Shown here one piece after another: positions 1-10,479 of a stretch of 64,000 nucleotides of DNA. This DNA is from Paraspadella gotoi. Lineage: Eukaryota > Chaetognatha. The first letter of the stretch is position 1, and each line of letters starts with the position of its first letter. The DNA is taken from assembly GCA_051294375.1 (NCBI GenBank), contig CM119267.1, forward strand, positions 23,646,257 through 23,710,256, in the 5' to 3' direction. The position numbers and the translations under genes are program-made. Under the pieces are notes generated by a model. The model did not search any database. It was not told the origin of the DNA and saw only the letters and a program-made list of their open reading frames with translations.

Positions 1-160
<160 letters not shown>

Positions 161-227
161 TTTTTAATGGTTTAGACTTTAGTATTAATTTCTTCCATGG
201 TGTCATCGTTTGCAGAAACGATTGAAC

Positions 228-320
228 GAGAGAGCGAGAGAGCGAGAGAGAAAGAGAGAGAGAAAGAAAGAGAGAAAGAGAGAGAGAAATAGAGAGAGAG
301 AAAGAGAGAGAGAGAAACCT
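228..320. repeat. imperfect (GA)n tract
   Basis: GA dinucleotides interrupted by AAAG units. Open frames here only encode Arg/Glu/Lys low-complexity peptide and are not believed to be genes. Confidence 0.9.
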
Positions 321-456
321 ATTTGGAGGATGGAAATGTTTTTACTATTCTTCTCAAAACAAGGAACACGAAATCAGAAAAGAAAAAAAATTCTTGTTAC
401 GGAATTTCGTGATTAAACCGACTTTTTTTTTGGGCGAAGCAATTCATCCATGAAAA

Positions 457-460
<4 letters not shown>

Positions 461-542
<82 letters not shown>

Positions 543-547
543 TCTCT
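461..547. repeat. (TC)n microsatellite
   Basis: Long TC run with one TTC interruption, followed at 637-780 by a purine-rich (GA/GGGA) stretch. No coding signal around it. Confidence 0.93.
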
Positions 548-954
548 CTTTTCATGCCGTTTGAAGATAGAGAGGACCCATGAAGACTAATCAAGCGTAG
601 ATGATTGCATTAAGCATGACCGAACAAGGGGCGGTCCGTGGGGAGAGAGAGAGAGAATGGGAGAGGGAGAGGGGGAGGGAGAGAGAGAGAGAGGGGGAGG
701 GATATAGAGGGGATAGAGCGAGGTAGAGAGGAAAGAAGAGAGAATAAAGAGGAAAAAAGTGAGGATAAGAGAAGAAAAAGGCGGATAGAATAGACGTACG
801 TATAATACGTACGTATTACTATTATAGCATTTTTTCATCTGTGATTATAGAAAAAAAAGTTATGTAAATGTATAAGAGCGTCGACATAAATATACATGTA
901 ATTTTTGTAAATCGCTTTCAAGGGCTTAAACTGAACTGTTACTGCGGTATTAAT

Positions 955-1160
955 AATATGTTTTTTAACTTGTATCTTTTTTTTAATTTGTATCATTTGT
1001 ATCATTGTTTTTATCTTTTTTTAAATTTGTATCATTGTTTTAATTTACATCATTCTTTTCACTTGTATATTTTTTTAATTTGCATAATTTTTGTTAATTT
1101 GCATCATTGTTTTTAACTTGCATCATTTTTTTCTCTTGCAAATTTTTTTTTAACTTGCAT
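955..1160. repeat. degenerate tandem repeat, T-rich
   Basis: A unit of roughly 15-25 bases built on TTTGTATCATTGTTTTT recurs about ten times with heavy drift. It is bounded on the right by a dispersed repeat. Confidence 0.6.
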
Positions 1161-1258
1161 GTGGATAAGGTGCTGCGTGAGCTAAAGATGACTGTCTGTA
1201 ACTTCTATAACCCCCTCTAGCAGCCATAAGGCTTGGAACCAGGCTTGAGGGTTTTGTA
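1161..1258 (-). mobile_element. SINE-like repeat, family 1, 3' part
   Basis: On the minus strand this holds the 3' part of a repeat also present at 5573-5797, 17333-17515 and 51473-51699. Shared landmarks are a CAAGCCTGGTTCC-type block and a conserved end close to AGCxCCTTATC. The tRNA-like head seen at 5.6, 34.5 and 51.5 kb is missing, so this copy is 5'-truncated, as is usual for retroposed short elements. Confidence 0.6.
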
Positions 1259-2655
1259 TAATACTCTCTCTTAGCTTTTAGACGATATTTTAATCTTTTT
1301 GAAATTCTTTAATATACTGCTTTTTGGAAATACTCATTTATAGTATAATAATGCTTCTGGCAAGGTGTACATTGCATTTTGGTTTAAAATAATTTGAAGT
1401 AAGCAGGTAAGGTTCGGGTAACTTACTGTTTTGGTTTAATTTTTACTAAAACTTATTTTTATCAAAAAAATTATTAATAATATTATCATATAATTAAGTT
1501 AATCATGTAAGATTTCGGAATACATAATAAAAGGGTCAAAACGGTAAGAAATACATAAAGTATTTGACGATTAAGGCGTAAATGATTTGAAAACATCCAC
1601 AACGCCCTGTCGTTGTTTAAAATTTGTTATTGTTTTACTGCATATGAAAGTAAAAAGACAGAAAAATATTTTGGCACCCATTTTATTATTGTATCTCAAA
1701 TCGTTCAAACAAATAATACAAATAATATATAGTATGAGTTGGTCAGAAGAACAGATGGACTTCTAAAACTCTCTAATAACGAGAGTTCATAAATTGGCCT
1801 ATAATTAAGGCGAGATATTGATTTATTTCTGCTTCTTTGTGTACCAAGCAAAGAAAACAGAAAAATAAACTTTGTACTTTGAATATGATTCGGTGAAAAA
1901 TTTTGCATCACAGCATGAACAAGTTTTGTGCTTATCAAGAGCATCATTTACAAATCTATATTAAATTTTTATTAAAATAATTAAATCCTACCTAGTGTAA
2001 TAATTTTGAAATAAAAATTACATTGCAAAAGGCCACAATGTTAAAGATTAACATTTATTTCAAATTACTGCAATATGCAAATGAGATTGAAGTAACTTTG
2101 GATACAATACTTTTAATGCATGAATTAAAAGCACCGGTAACTTTTTGCATGAAAAAAAATTTTAAAACAATTTTTTTAAAAATTATTTTCTAAATTCTAT
2201 CATATATAGTGGGTGTTAGGAGAGTGATTTGATTGATTTGAGTGATTTTATTTTATTTTATTTATTATACATATTCCTTTGTTTCTTAAAAAAGAACAAG
2301 ATATCTGGTGAAAAATTTTTAAACCTTAATCAAAAGTGCTATCTTGTCTTACTGAATGCTCTTTTGTTTGGGGAGTCCTCTAGTCAATAAAGTATAAAAT
2401 ATATAAAAAAATTAATTTGAATGTTATTTTGTTTCAAAAAAAAGAACAAGACCTGTGGAGAAGTGTTCTTTTGTCCTAAAAAAATTTTCTTTATTTATGG
2501 TGCCTTGGGAAAAATATGTTAAAAATATACAAATGTGCTATTTTGTGTAAAGCGATGCAAGTGAAGAATAGGTGAGTGCAGATAAAAGAGCAAATCTCTA
2601 TAGAAATCAATAGGAATCTGAACCAAAATGCTGTTAGTAAGAAATGAATAAAAGG
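1259..2655. other. AT-rich DNA without a recognised gene
   Basis: Very AT-rich sequence with short open frames only and no convincing splice-bounded exon. Two similar motifs, around 2285-2325 and 2430-2470 (TTTGTTTC...AAAAGAACAAGA), look like a diverged local duplication. Confidence 0.6.
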
Positions 2656-2924
2656 CTAGTAGAAAAGGGGAGAGGATGGGGAAAAAAAATGACGGACAAA
2701 AAAAAAAGAAAAAAAAAGACCGAAATTCAAGGGTAAATTAAATCGCTGAAGCGATTTACAATTAAAGAAAAAGTAGGAGAAATTAAAAAGCAAAGAAAAG
2801 AGGTTTGGTAAGGAATGGTAAGGACGAAAAAAGGTAGAGTCAAATTTCGGCGGCCAATCATCTCTTCCACCTTTCCATCCAAAGACAAAAATCCAAGATG
2901 TTTTCATATTTTGGATCATTTTTC

Positions 2925-3125
2925 TTTCTTTCTTTATTTCTTTGTTTCTTTGTTTTTTTCTTTCTTTCTTTCTTTCTTTAATTCTTTCTTTTTTCTTTCT
3001 TTCTTTCATTCTTTCTTTCATTCTTTCTTTCTTTCTATCTTTCTTTCTTTCTATCTTTCTTTCTTTCTTTCTATCTTTCTTTCCATCTTTCTTTCCATCT
3101 TTCTTTCTTTCTTTCTTTTCTCTCC
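2925..3125. repeat. (TTTC)n microsatellite
   Basis: Tetranucleotide TTTC with ATTC and CATC interruptions. Open frames on both strands across it (Phe/Leu/Ser-rich one way, Lys/Glu/Arg-rich the other) are products of the repeat. Confidence 0.95.
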
Positions 3126-3295
3126 ATATATTTTTTTCTTTTCCCTTTCCGTTCGCCCGAAAAAAAACGAAAAAAAAAAACGCAAGAAATATCGTTCTTG
3201 TTTCGGAATTTGAGTTCGGTTCGTGTCCAAATGTCCAAATGTCCGAACGTCCGTATGGACTTTTTTTTTTAGTCGCGATAATGGAGAAGCAGTTT

Positions 3296-3480
3296 GCGGG
3301 TGAGCGAGTGGCCGAGTGCGCGCAGTGGCGTGCAGTGGCGAGTGGCGAGTGGAGTGCGAAGTGGTCGAGATGGCGAGTGGGAGTGTGCGAGTGCAGCGAG
3401 TGGCGAGTTGCGAGCACGAGCGAGTAGCAGCAGTAACGCGTAGCGAGTAGTGTCGAATGAGTAGCGACGTGGAGAGAGCA
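3296..3480. repeat. G-rich minisatellite, GCGAGTG units
   Basis: Repeated GCGAGTGG/GTGCGAGT motifs give a locally GC-rich, G-rich plus strand with open frames on both strands. Just upstream, at 3225-3260, GTCC(A/G)AAT is repeated. Confidence 0.7.
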
Positions 3481-3519
3481 ATAAAGGCGTTGATCGAAGA
3501 AATCGGGGGGCCAGATTTA

Positions 3520-3655
3520 AAGTTGAAACGAAATAAAGACAGGGATAATTATTTGTTAAACAAACAAATGAAATGGAAACAGGAATAATTATTTGTTAAA
3601 ATAACAAATAAAATGGAGACAGGGATAATTATTAGTTAAACAAACAAATAAAGCG
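3520..3655. repeat. 45-bp tandem repeat, three units
   Basis: Three consecutive units share GATAATTATTTGTTAAA followed by ACAAATAAA and a GGAGACAGG-type spacer. Confidence 0.8.
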
Positions 3656-3659
3656 ACGA

Positions 3660-4740
3660 AAATAAAATTTATTGTGAGAAACAATAAACTTATGAAGGAA
3701 TTAGGCGTTGGTTTCTAAGAATAAATCCGTGTAAAACTTGTAAAACTTAGAATGTAAAAAGTAATGTACAAATATGTCTTGTCTCATTCTCTCCTTTCTT
3801 TTAATTCCTATTTTCCTCGACTCTGCCAAACCTTTTATTGATTCCCAATGTTTATTTCTAAAGCTAGGGCCAATCTTTGTCAATGGGGTGCGTCAAAAGT
3901 TTGATTTGGGAACCTTCCCAAATGAAACTTCATACATTTCTGAGAAAACTTTCAATGGACCAAAATTTTCTAAAATGGCTAGAAGCACTAGTAATTATTT
4001 TTTTACTATTTATTTATAGATAGAAAATGTTAAAAAAAGTTGTCTACATAAAATATAATTCTTTTTTCAATATTTTGCTGATAAGTGGGTTAAAATTGGG
4101 AGAAACCTTAAAAAAATTTTATTATCCGATGATTTTAGCAGTTTTTAATAAGTTTTAGTAAGAAAACATCAAAATTTTAAAGTTGTAATTATATTTTTTG
4201 CTTAAATTTTTGAGCTCTATCAGAATCAATTAAAAAATGTTAAATACCAAAAAAAATTGTTGGACTTAGCAATATAATAATTACTAATGTTTCGGAACAT
4301 TTTTTCAAAAAAATATTTTAACACAATAATTAATACCAATAATGGATTAGTTTAATGCTGTCCCCATTAAAATTTTGAATTTGGTCGGCTACCGCTACTT
4401 ATATTATATTATATTATATCATAATCAGATTAACTTTTTTAATGTTTGTGCTTTTGATTATTCACTAAATGAGACCAACAAAAAAACTTGTTTTCGCCGA
4501 CGATGAAAATGACGACTGACTCCATTTTCAGTTCACTCTGGTGTCTAAAACTCGCTTCCTTATTGACTACTGTGCTACTGTGCTAACTTTAAACCCGCTA
4601 TGCCTAAACGTTTCACTACAAAATAAAAAAAAGAAAAAAAAAATTCACGCCGTCACTCATCATGATTTTAATGCAGCGAGATACTAACTCTAAGATAGTC
4701 AAGTTGAAATTCAAATGATGTAAACTTTGAGTCTATTTTG
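3660..4740. other. AT-rich DNA without a confident gene
   Basis: One 81-codon open frame (3774-4019, plus) starts with a hydrophobic stretch but has no supporting splice sites or family match. The remainder is AT-rich. Confidence 0.5.
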
Positions 4741-4767
4741 TCTTTCAGGATAACATTGACACCGTTG

Positions 4768-4952
4768 CTAAGCGACGACGCCCTGACCGACGCCGCGACC
4801 GACAAGTTTGACGACGAAACCGACGAGAATGCCGACAATGCCGACGTCGACTCCGGCGCGAACAGAAGAAGCGCCGCAACGCCGAAGACTGGGCGGGCCG
4901 CAACGAAAATCGCAACTTCCGGTGCAGAAGCCTCGTTCTCCGTCTGGGGGAG

Positions 4953-5008
<56 letters not shown>

Positions 5009-5511
5009 AAAAAATAATAGCGATCAGTAATCATCAGCAACCTCCGAACGCATCCTTGGACAATCCTTTGAAAATTTTCAGCAGCCATCCAACTCATGCT
5101 TGGACATGCAGCAACCTTTATCACATCCTCCAAAACGCAGCATTTTTAGCGGCCATCCAACTGATTCTTGGACGTGCAGCAACCTTAATCACATCCTCTG
5201 ACATGCCACATTTTCAGCAGCCATCCAACTCACGTTTGGGCATGCAGCAAACCTTTTTCCATCCTCCGAAACGCAGCATTTTAACTGATTCTTGGACGTG
5301 CAGCAACCTTAATCACATCCTATGACATGCAGCATTTTCAGCAGCCATCCAACTCACGCTTGGGCATACAGCAGCCGTCGGCTATCTTGTGTCCTCTGTA
5401 GACAAACTTGTTCGAAGAGCAGTAGTGATTGGACAAGCAGTCGCCGATATCCTCGGCGCAGCAGACGGAGAAGAGCAGTAGGAGCAGCAGCACGATGGAG
5501 CAAGGGCTCAT
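4768..5511 (-). CDS. small secreted eight-cysteine protein, copy A
   Basis: Predicted 109-residue protein, function unknown. Exon 1 (5511-5358) has a strong signal peptide with a six-leucine run, then a C-x5-C pair, 15 residues, and the motif DGCCMPK. The donor is GTGAGT at 5357, after the first base of a codon. Exon 2 (4943-4768) starts after CCCTCCCCCAG and supplies the two missing bases, so the phases fit. It carries GFCTGSCDFRC, a last Cys seven residues on, and a Gly/Val-rich hydrophobic tail ending at TAG. The framework is C-x5-C-x15-CC-x9-C-x3-C-x3-C-x7-C, matching copies B and C, so four disulfides are plausible. The tail suggests membrane or GPI anchoring, though it contains Lys and Arg. 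The 414-base intron holds a GA tract and a tandem repeat. The family is unrecognised, and the gene model is well supported by its paralogues. Confidence 0.75.
4955..5003. repeat. (GA)n tract beside the copy A acceptor
   Basis: On the minus strand this is (CT)n and lies 9 bases upstream of the copy A acceptor CAG. It therefore forms the pyrimidine tract of that splice site. Confidence 0.9.
5081..5358. repeat. ~68-bp tandem repeat containing duplicated exon/donor junctions
   Basis: Units starting near 5081, 5150, 5217, 5283 (shortened) and 5339 share CAGCAGCCATCCAACT, (C/T)TTGG(A/G)C and (A/G)TGCAGCAACC. On the minus strand each unit is a copy of the end of exon 1 of copy A plus its 5' splice site. 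The donor hexamer is GTGAGT in the functional unit and the 5217 unit, and ATGAGT or ATCAGT in two others. Confidence 0.75.
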
Positions 5512-5572
5512 CTTTTATCGTCACTGATGTCACAACTGGTAGGTGGGTGGGATTGTTCGGTCTGTCTCTCTT

Positions 5573-5797
5573 GTAGTCGGGCATTGTAATAATTTCACCC
5601 CGCCTCTAAGCATATTCCCTTTCTTTAGTCGTGACCCGATGTCTCATGGAGTAATCCCATCGGCTCATGACCACCTGCGGGAAACGTAAGGACGGTCGTA
5701 AACCGTAAACCGCCCAGGAACACGTTTCATTGCAGCCGAAGGGGCACGGAAGACAAGGATAGTAGTCTGCAACCCACTTAGCGCCTTATTCACAAAC
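5573..5797 (+). mobile_element. SINE-like repeat, family 1
   Basis: Begins GTAGTCGGGCATT, followed by TTCACCCCGCCTCTAAGCAT. It continues with a tRNA-like block (GTGACCCGATGTCTCATGGAG...CATCGGCTCATGACC) and ends near AGCGCCTTATTCAC. The same order is seen at 34513-34691 (minus) and 51473-51699. It starts only about 60 bases upstream of the copy A start codon. Confidence 0.65.
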
Positions 5798-6272
5798 TTA
5801 CTTGTTTCGTTTAAGAAAGGGATTTAGATTTACCTTTGAGCAGATTTAAAAAGTTGATCTGTTGTTGTTGTTGTTGTTTTTTTTTTGTTTTGTTTTTTTT
5901 TTCGCCGGTACAAATTTTTCAGAGGTTTAAGAGCGATAAATAAACTTATGACGTAGGACAGCAAATTTACAAAAACTAATTATGATGTATAATTTATTTT
6001 AGTCTAGATTATTTATTTATACTTTACTTTATTTATATTTATTTATTACTTTATACTTTAAAAAATTGATCGATTTCGGTTGATAGGGCTGGTAGAATTT
6101 CATTTTACTCTTGTTGAATCGACGCTCATTCATTTGCAAGAATGAGTCACTCGCTTTTGCTCGTTAGGGTGATTAAGTCAGTTATGAGTAGTTTAGTTTC
6201 AGTTAGTGTTCGTTTTAAAGAAAAATAAATATCTAGCAAGAAATAGAAGAGAAGAGAAGAAAAGAGAAAACA

Positions 6273-6273
6273 C

Positions 6274-6348
<75 letters not shown>

Positions 6349-6363
6349 AGAGAAGAGAGAGAG
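6273..6363. repeat. (GA)n microsatellite
   Basis: GA run with AAAG interruptions. The flanks at 5800-6270 and 6364-6760 are AT-rich and carry no recognised gene, apart from what may be the 5' region of the gene at 6762. Confidence 0.9.
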
Positions 6364-6761
6364 TGTGTAACCGAAAAATTGAGAGACATATATATCTCAA
6401 TTATTCTCTTACCTTTGTTTTTTTGTTTTTTTTTAATCCCATACAATTTTGTTCTTTAGATGAGACTTATTTCCATATTAATTTATTTTTCCTTCAAATT
6501 TTTATTTGTGCTCTTTCATCTTCAACATAGCGCAACAACCATTACCCGTTACTTCCGCTCGTCGCTTTCCTCGCGACCCGAAAACGAGGCTTCGTGTCGT
6601 TTCCACGAAGTAAATAATCAAAGAAAGAAAGTCCCTTTACCACACTCGTTTAGCCTCTTCGTCAAAAACGTTTTTTTTCTCTATTTTTTTATTATTTTTC
6701 TTTTTTTTTCGCAAAATTTATTTTTCCCTTTTTTTTTTAATTCGAGCTAAGGACGAATAAA

Positions 6762-7767
6762 ATGTATTTTACTCTAATGCTCGCGGCGACGGTGGCGGCG
6801 TTGTCGTCCGTCGACGGGCAACTGACGTGCGGAGCTGCCAAGTGCGACCCCGCTAAAAATCAACTCATGTGCAAGGTGATTGAGAAAAAACCGAAATGGG
6901 GCGGGGCTTAGTTTTTTAATTTATGTTTGCTAATGCTTTGTCTAATGGCAGAGAATTTAGTCGTTTGACGCTGCTATGGCCATCCAGAGTAATACGAAGT
7001 TTCATATTCTGAGAAAAAAAAAATGAGAAAGTCGACTTCATATCTTACAGTACGACACGGCCTCTAAAAAGTCTGTCTGCGCCGACATCAATGATTGCGC
7101 CAAAAATTGCGCCGCCGCGACGGCTACATGCTCCTGCTGTGACAAGTTCGTAGATGATAAGTCCTGCAAAACGTACTGGGATGGGGTCAAGATGAACGCA
7201 ACTCAGTTGAAATGTCAAAAGGACGCGAAAACCACGGTCGAATGCACCGGTGTCCCCAAATTTGCGGCAATGTGCGGCCTCAATAAAAAAGGGTAAGGAG
7301 GGTGTTTATTATCATTTATTTTTATTCATAATTTTTTTAACCTATACGTTAATGATTATATAAAGTTGTCAATCTTTGTTCATAGCAAACTTGGTTTCCC
7401 CTCTTTCTAAAGCGATCAAATGGGATGCGCCAATTCTGATGGAGTCTGCATCGCCAAGTATGGAAAAGACGGATGCTGCTGCAAGAAGGAAATATGCAAT
7501 GCCAAGATGGCAACGTGCAAGGCGGATCAACCTAAGACCAATACAACCACTTCCATGACCACTGCCAACCCGAGCGGTAACTCCACGGCCGCACCCGTCA
7601 AAACCACCACCAAAGCCGCCGGCAAAAAAACCACCAAAGCCCCCAAAAAAACCACCATGACCACCACAACCACCACCGAAGCCGGCGAGATCGATTCCGC
7701 CGCCTCGACCTTCGCCGCCAACGTTGTCTTCGTCGTCGTCGCCGCCGTCGCCGCCGTCGGGGCTTGA
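6762..7767 (+). CDS. cysteine-rich secreted protein with Thr-rich stalk and GPI-type tail
   Basis: Three exons join in phase to give 236 residues. Exon 1 (6762-6875) has a signal peptide (hydrophobic, ending near SSVDG) and then LTCGAAKC. Exon 2 (7051-7292) follows TATCTTACAG and holds about a dozen Cys, including CSCC. Exon 3 (7413-7767) follows CCCCTCTTTCTAAAG and contains DGCCCKKEIC, then a Thr/Lys/Pro-rich stretch (TTTKAAGKKTTKAPKKTT and more Thr) likely to be O-glycosylated. It ends in a 25-residue Ala/Val hydrophobic tail with no residues after it, as in GPI-anchor signals. Introns are 175 and 120 bases. AATAAA lies 90 bases past the stop. It is probably a surface protein; family and ligand are unknown. 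The DGCC motif and Val-rich tail resemble the neighbouring minus-strand family, but the Cys spacing differs. Confidence 0.8.
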
Positions 7768-7856
7768 AGCTGGAGGCGGAGCGATGGGAAGACGGGGTGA
7801 TGGGATTGAGACGGCGAGAGCGATGGGAAGACGGGGTGATGGGAGAAGGAAGAAGA

Positions 7857-7862
7857 AATAAA
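7857..7862 (+). terminator. AATAAA poly(A) signal
   Basis: Canonical AATAAA 90 bases after the TGA of the cysteine-rich gene, in a purine-rich 3' region. It is the first such hexamer downstream. Confidence 0.5.
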
Positions 7863-8484
7863 GGGGATTTGGACTCGAAAGAGAAAGAAAGAGAAGAGAA
7901 GAGAAGAGAAAGAAACATTTTTTTAGGGACGAAAATAATTTATTTTTTTCTTGAGTTTTATTTTCTATTCGAATCTGAAATAAAAGAGAGAATAAAAAAC
8001 AAAAGACCCAATTTTGATTTTTTTTTTTAATAAGACCTATGGTAGAACTGAAAAATAAACGGAACATTTAAATTAAAATTATGAAGCAATGAAGAGTATC
8101 AAAATACGCGAAAGAGAAATTTTTTTTTTTAGTAATATTCAAATGTCCAGTTAAAAATCAAAATGCCTAAACTGGATCGGAACCACCGACTTACGCAACT
8201 GTTTTCCTGATTTGACTCTACTGGGAATTTAGAGGAGTCGTGACGCTGATTGCATCTAAATTGTGTTTGAAAACATTTGAAAGGATATAAACCCGAAGAT
8301 TAGGAAATACGAACTGGAAAACGTTTTTACCATGAGGAAACTAAATCATAATTACTCGTTTGGCATCGATAGCATTTTAGGTTCGAAATATTTATTAATC
8401 GGATGGATTCAACAGGGGAAGCGAAATCAACAGGAAAAACGAAGCGACTTTTGCGACTCAGAATCGAATGTTCATAATTTGGAT

Positions 8485-8542
8485 TAGAGATTTGGTCAGA
8501 GATTTGGTCAGAGATTTGGATCAGAGATTTGGTCAGAGATTT
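8485..8542. repeat. short tandem repeat, AGAGATTTGGTC units
   Basis: Four to five copies of a 12-14 base unit, GTCAGAGATTTG. It lies just 3' of copy B. Confidence 0.8.
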
Positions 8543-8637
8543 TCCAATTTTGCTTCTTTTTCCTCTCGCACTTTACTAACTGTTAACGACTTAGACGATC
8601 TGCCTTCTCAACGGAATCCAACGCCGCCGACCTCGAC

Positions 8638-8687
8638 AATGACGCCGCTAAGAATGACGCCGATGACGCCGCTAAGAATGACGCCGA
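8638..8687. repeat. 24-bp tandem duplication inside the copy B tail
   Basis: Two in-frame copies of a 24-base unit add eight residues (VIGVILSG) to the hydrophobic tail of copy B. Confidence 0.85.
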
Positions 8688-8839
8688 TGACAACGTTTAC
8701 GAAACCAAGACCGAGCGATCTCGCGCCGCATGCCATTCCTTTGCGTAGGCAACGCCCACAGTTATCCGTGCAGAAACCAACGCCCCAATCTCGAAGGAAA
8801 AATTGATCGATTGATTGATTGGTTTTGATTGAGTGATTG

Positions 8840-9190
8840 CTCTCCTTTCGCAAGGGCGTGCACAATAGTAGACGCCCTCGACTAAGTCCTGGGGCCCAGG
8901 CGCCAAGGTAAGCCATCAAAAAAAACTGTGGATGTGTGGCGGTGTATTCACACCGCCTCACGTCAACCATCTTTCAGCCAAATCCATTGGCTCATAGGGG
9001 GAACACACCATCCCAAGCGTAGTGTTCCATCCACAGTCCTAACGACTTCCCTCTGCGTTGGCAAAGCGAGACCGTCCTAGGGTAACCGCGCCAGTGACAG
9101 GAGGCGTCACTGAGGGTCGGATGCCCCCAAAGCCAACAGTGAGATGCTCCATCCCAATGGGCATCACAGGCAACCCGGCTGTTGCCCTAG
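8840..9190. other. GC-richer block in the copy B intron, possible dispersed repeat
   Basis: More GC-rich than its surroundings and without an open frame that matches the gene. It contains CTGCGTTGGCAAAGC, which also occurs near 22265, and TGTGGATG/CATCCACAG motifs in opposite directions. It is possibly an old retroposed element that I cannot classify. Confidence 0.35.
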
Positions 9191-9346
9191 ATGCTTTTTA
9201 TTTCAAACGAAAAATCTAAACGTTTAACTCGGATTGAGCTCATGAAAAATTCACATTTTTAATGTTTTTTTTGTGAAAAAACTCAACCTAATCTATTCAT
9301 AATAATATATATATCTATATATATATATTCTCGACTGAAGGTGTTA

Positions 9347-9384
9347 TGCTTAGAGGCGGGGTGAACTTTGCTATGCCCGACTAC
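9347..9384 (-). mobile_element. fragment of SINE-like repeat, family 1 (head)
   Basis: The minus strand reads GTAGTCGGGCATAGCAAAG, then TTCACCCCGCCTCTAAGCAT, matching the heads at 5573 and 34691. It lies in the copy B intron. Confidence 0.6.
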
Positions 9385-9613
9385 AAGCTCTCCGTTTCTC
9401 TAATGGGCCCGAGCCAGTGGCAACGCCTCTTTTTATCCCCAGGCGATTACTTACCCCTATCCCTCCTTCGAATCGGCATGCAGCAGCCGTCGTTCATCCT
9501 GACTCCATTGACGATCATTATGTTTTCTGTGCAGAAGTAGTCGGAGTAACAGGAGAATGGATCCTCACCCGCGCAGGAGCTAAAGACTGAGAAGAGGGAG
9601 GGAGGAGGAATAG

Positions 9614-9673
9614 CAGTGGGGGAGGAAAAGGAGCAGTGGGGGAGGAAAAGGAGCAGTAGGGGAGGAAAAGGAG
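9614..9673. repeat. 20-bp tandem repeat, three units
   Basis: Three units of CAGTGGGGGAGGAAAAGGAG, the third with one substitution. On the minus strand it follows the ATG of copy B directly and encodes Leu/Phe/Pro-rich sequence. Because 20 is not a multiple of 3, each unit shifts the downstream frame. Confidence 0.9.
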
Positions 9674-9683
9674 CATTGGTCAG

Positions 9684-9775
9684 TTAAGAGAAGATTACAT
9701 TTAAGATTAAAGATTAAATATTAAAGATTAAAGATTAAAGATTAAAGAATAAAGATTAAAAATTTAAGATTACAT
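9684..9775. repeat. AAGATTA tandem repeat
   Basis: Repeated AAGATTA/TTAAAGA heptamers with minor variation. It lies upstream of copy B. Confidence 0.85.
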
Positions 9776-10260
9776 TAAAAAGATTTTACACAGATTATAG
9801 TTGGAAAATAATTGTATCGCTAAATTCGTTGTACAATACAAAATTAAACTTACACACGTACGAACCTTAGAACGATTTAATTAACTGAAAAAACCCATTC
9901 GGGGAAACTACTGGGAACCATCAGGGGAGACCTTTGTGCATGCATTAGAGTGTTGTAAAATAAGAAAGGAATTCTTGAGGTTTAAACATTTGAAAATACA
10001 GCCGGTGCAAAAAAAAATAAATAAATAAAAATAATAAAACCTGACAGAAAACAAACCTTTATCGAAAATCGCGGAGCGATATTGTCAATATTATCAATAT
10101 TGTAAATATTATTGAATAATGAAATTTAGTAGTGTTTAATGTGAGTGTGAGCGTGAGTTGTTAAAAAAATTAATGAAAATCCTATCATTAATTTTATGTA
10201 ATGAGGATATCGGCAACTTCTGAAAATCATTTACTAAAAAATAAAAATTTGTTTGACTAA

Positions 10261-10335
10261 CCGCTGACGAAAACGACGACGACGACGACGACTGGGATCG
10301 AGCGAAACTTCATCTGCGACTGACAAAAGAGCAAC

Positions 10336-10403
<68 letters not shown>
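10261..10403. repeat. (ACG)n and (GA)n microsatellites
   Basis: An ACG run at 10266-10291 and a pure GA run at 10340-10401. On the minus strand the order is (CT)n, GCTCTTTTGTCAG, then a short Val-rich frame ending in TAG. This resembles the last exon of copy A, but no cysteines are present. Confidence 0.85.
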
Positions 10404-10404
<1 letters not shown>

Positions 10405-10479
10405 AGGGTTCGGCCTGACACCGTCTTGATCGTCGCAAAACAGCGCCGCTTCACGATTTCCGGCGACCTTAATGATTGT

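Larger units (their letters stand above)
8608..9676 (-). pseudogene. small eight-cysteine protein, copy B, start region frame-broken
   Basis: Paralogue of copies A and C. Exon 1 ends at 9455 with donor GTAAGT and holds SCYSDYFC, 15 residues, then DGCCMP. Exon 2 (8789-8608) starts after TTTTTCCTTCGAG and holds GFCTDNCGRC, a last Cys six residues on, and a Val/Ile/Gly-rich tail. Exon 1 ends one base into a codon and exon 2 supplies two, as in A and C. The CC-to-C spacing is 15 rather than 9. The only nearby ATG (9676-9674) opens a different frame, which stops at 9582-9580. A 20-bp repeat lies between that ATG and the cysteines, and its copy number sets the frame. Either the copy is broken, or an upstream exon (a pyrimidine tract and TTTAG are present) supplies the true start. 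Confidence 0.6.

Noticed and set aside
3774-4019. 81-codon plus-strand frame with a hydrophobic, signal-like start
   Set aside because: No splice sites, family motif or composition shift; such frames are expected in AT-rich DNA.
4738-5325. Plus-strand open frame of 195 codons over copy A
   Set aside because: It is antisense to a gene with matching splice phases and paralogues, and it crosses a GA repeat.
7369-8067. 232-codon minus-strand frame rich in Gly
   Set aside because: Antisense to the Thr/Ala/Val-coding exon 3 of the plus-strand cysteine-rich gene.
8468-8806. Plus-strand Thr/Pro-rich frame resembling one at 4808-5017
   Set aside because: The resemblance is explained by both being antisense to the homologous exon 2 of copies B and A.
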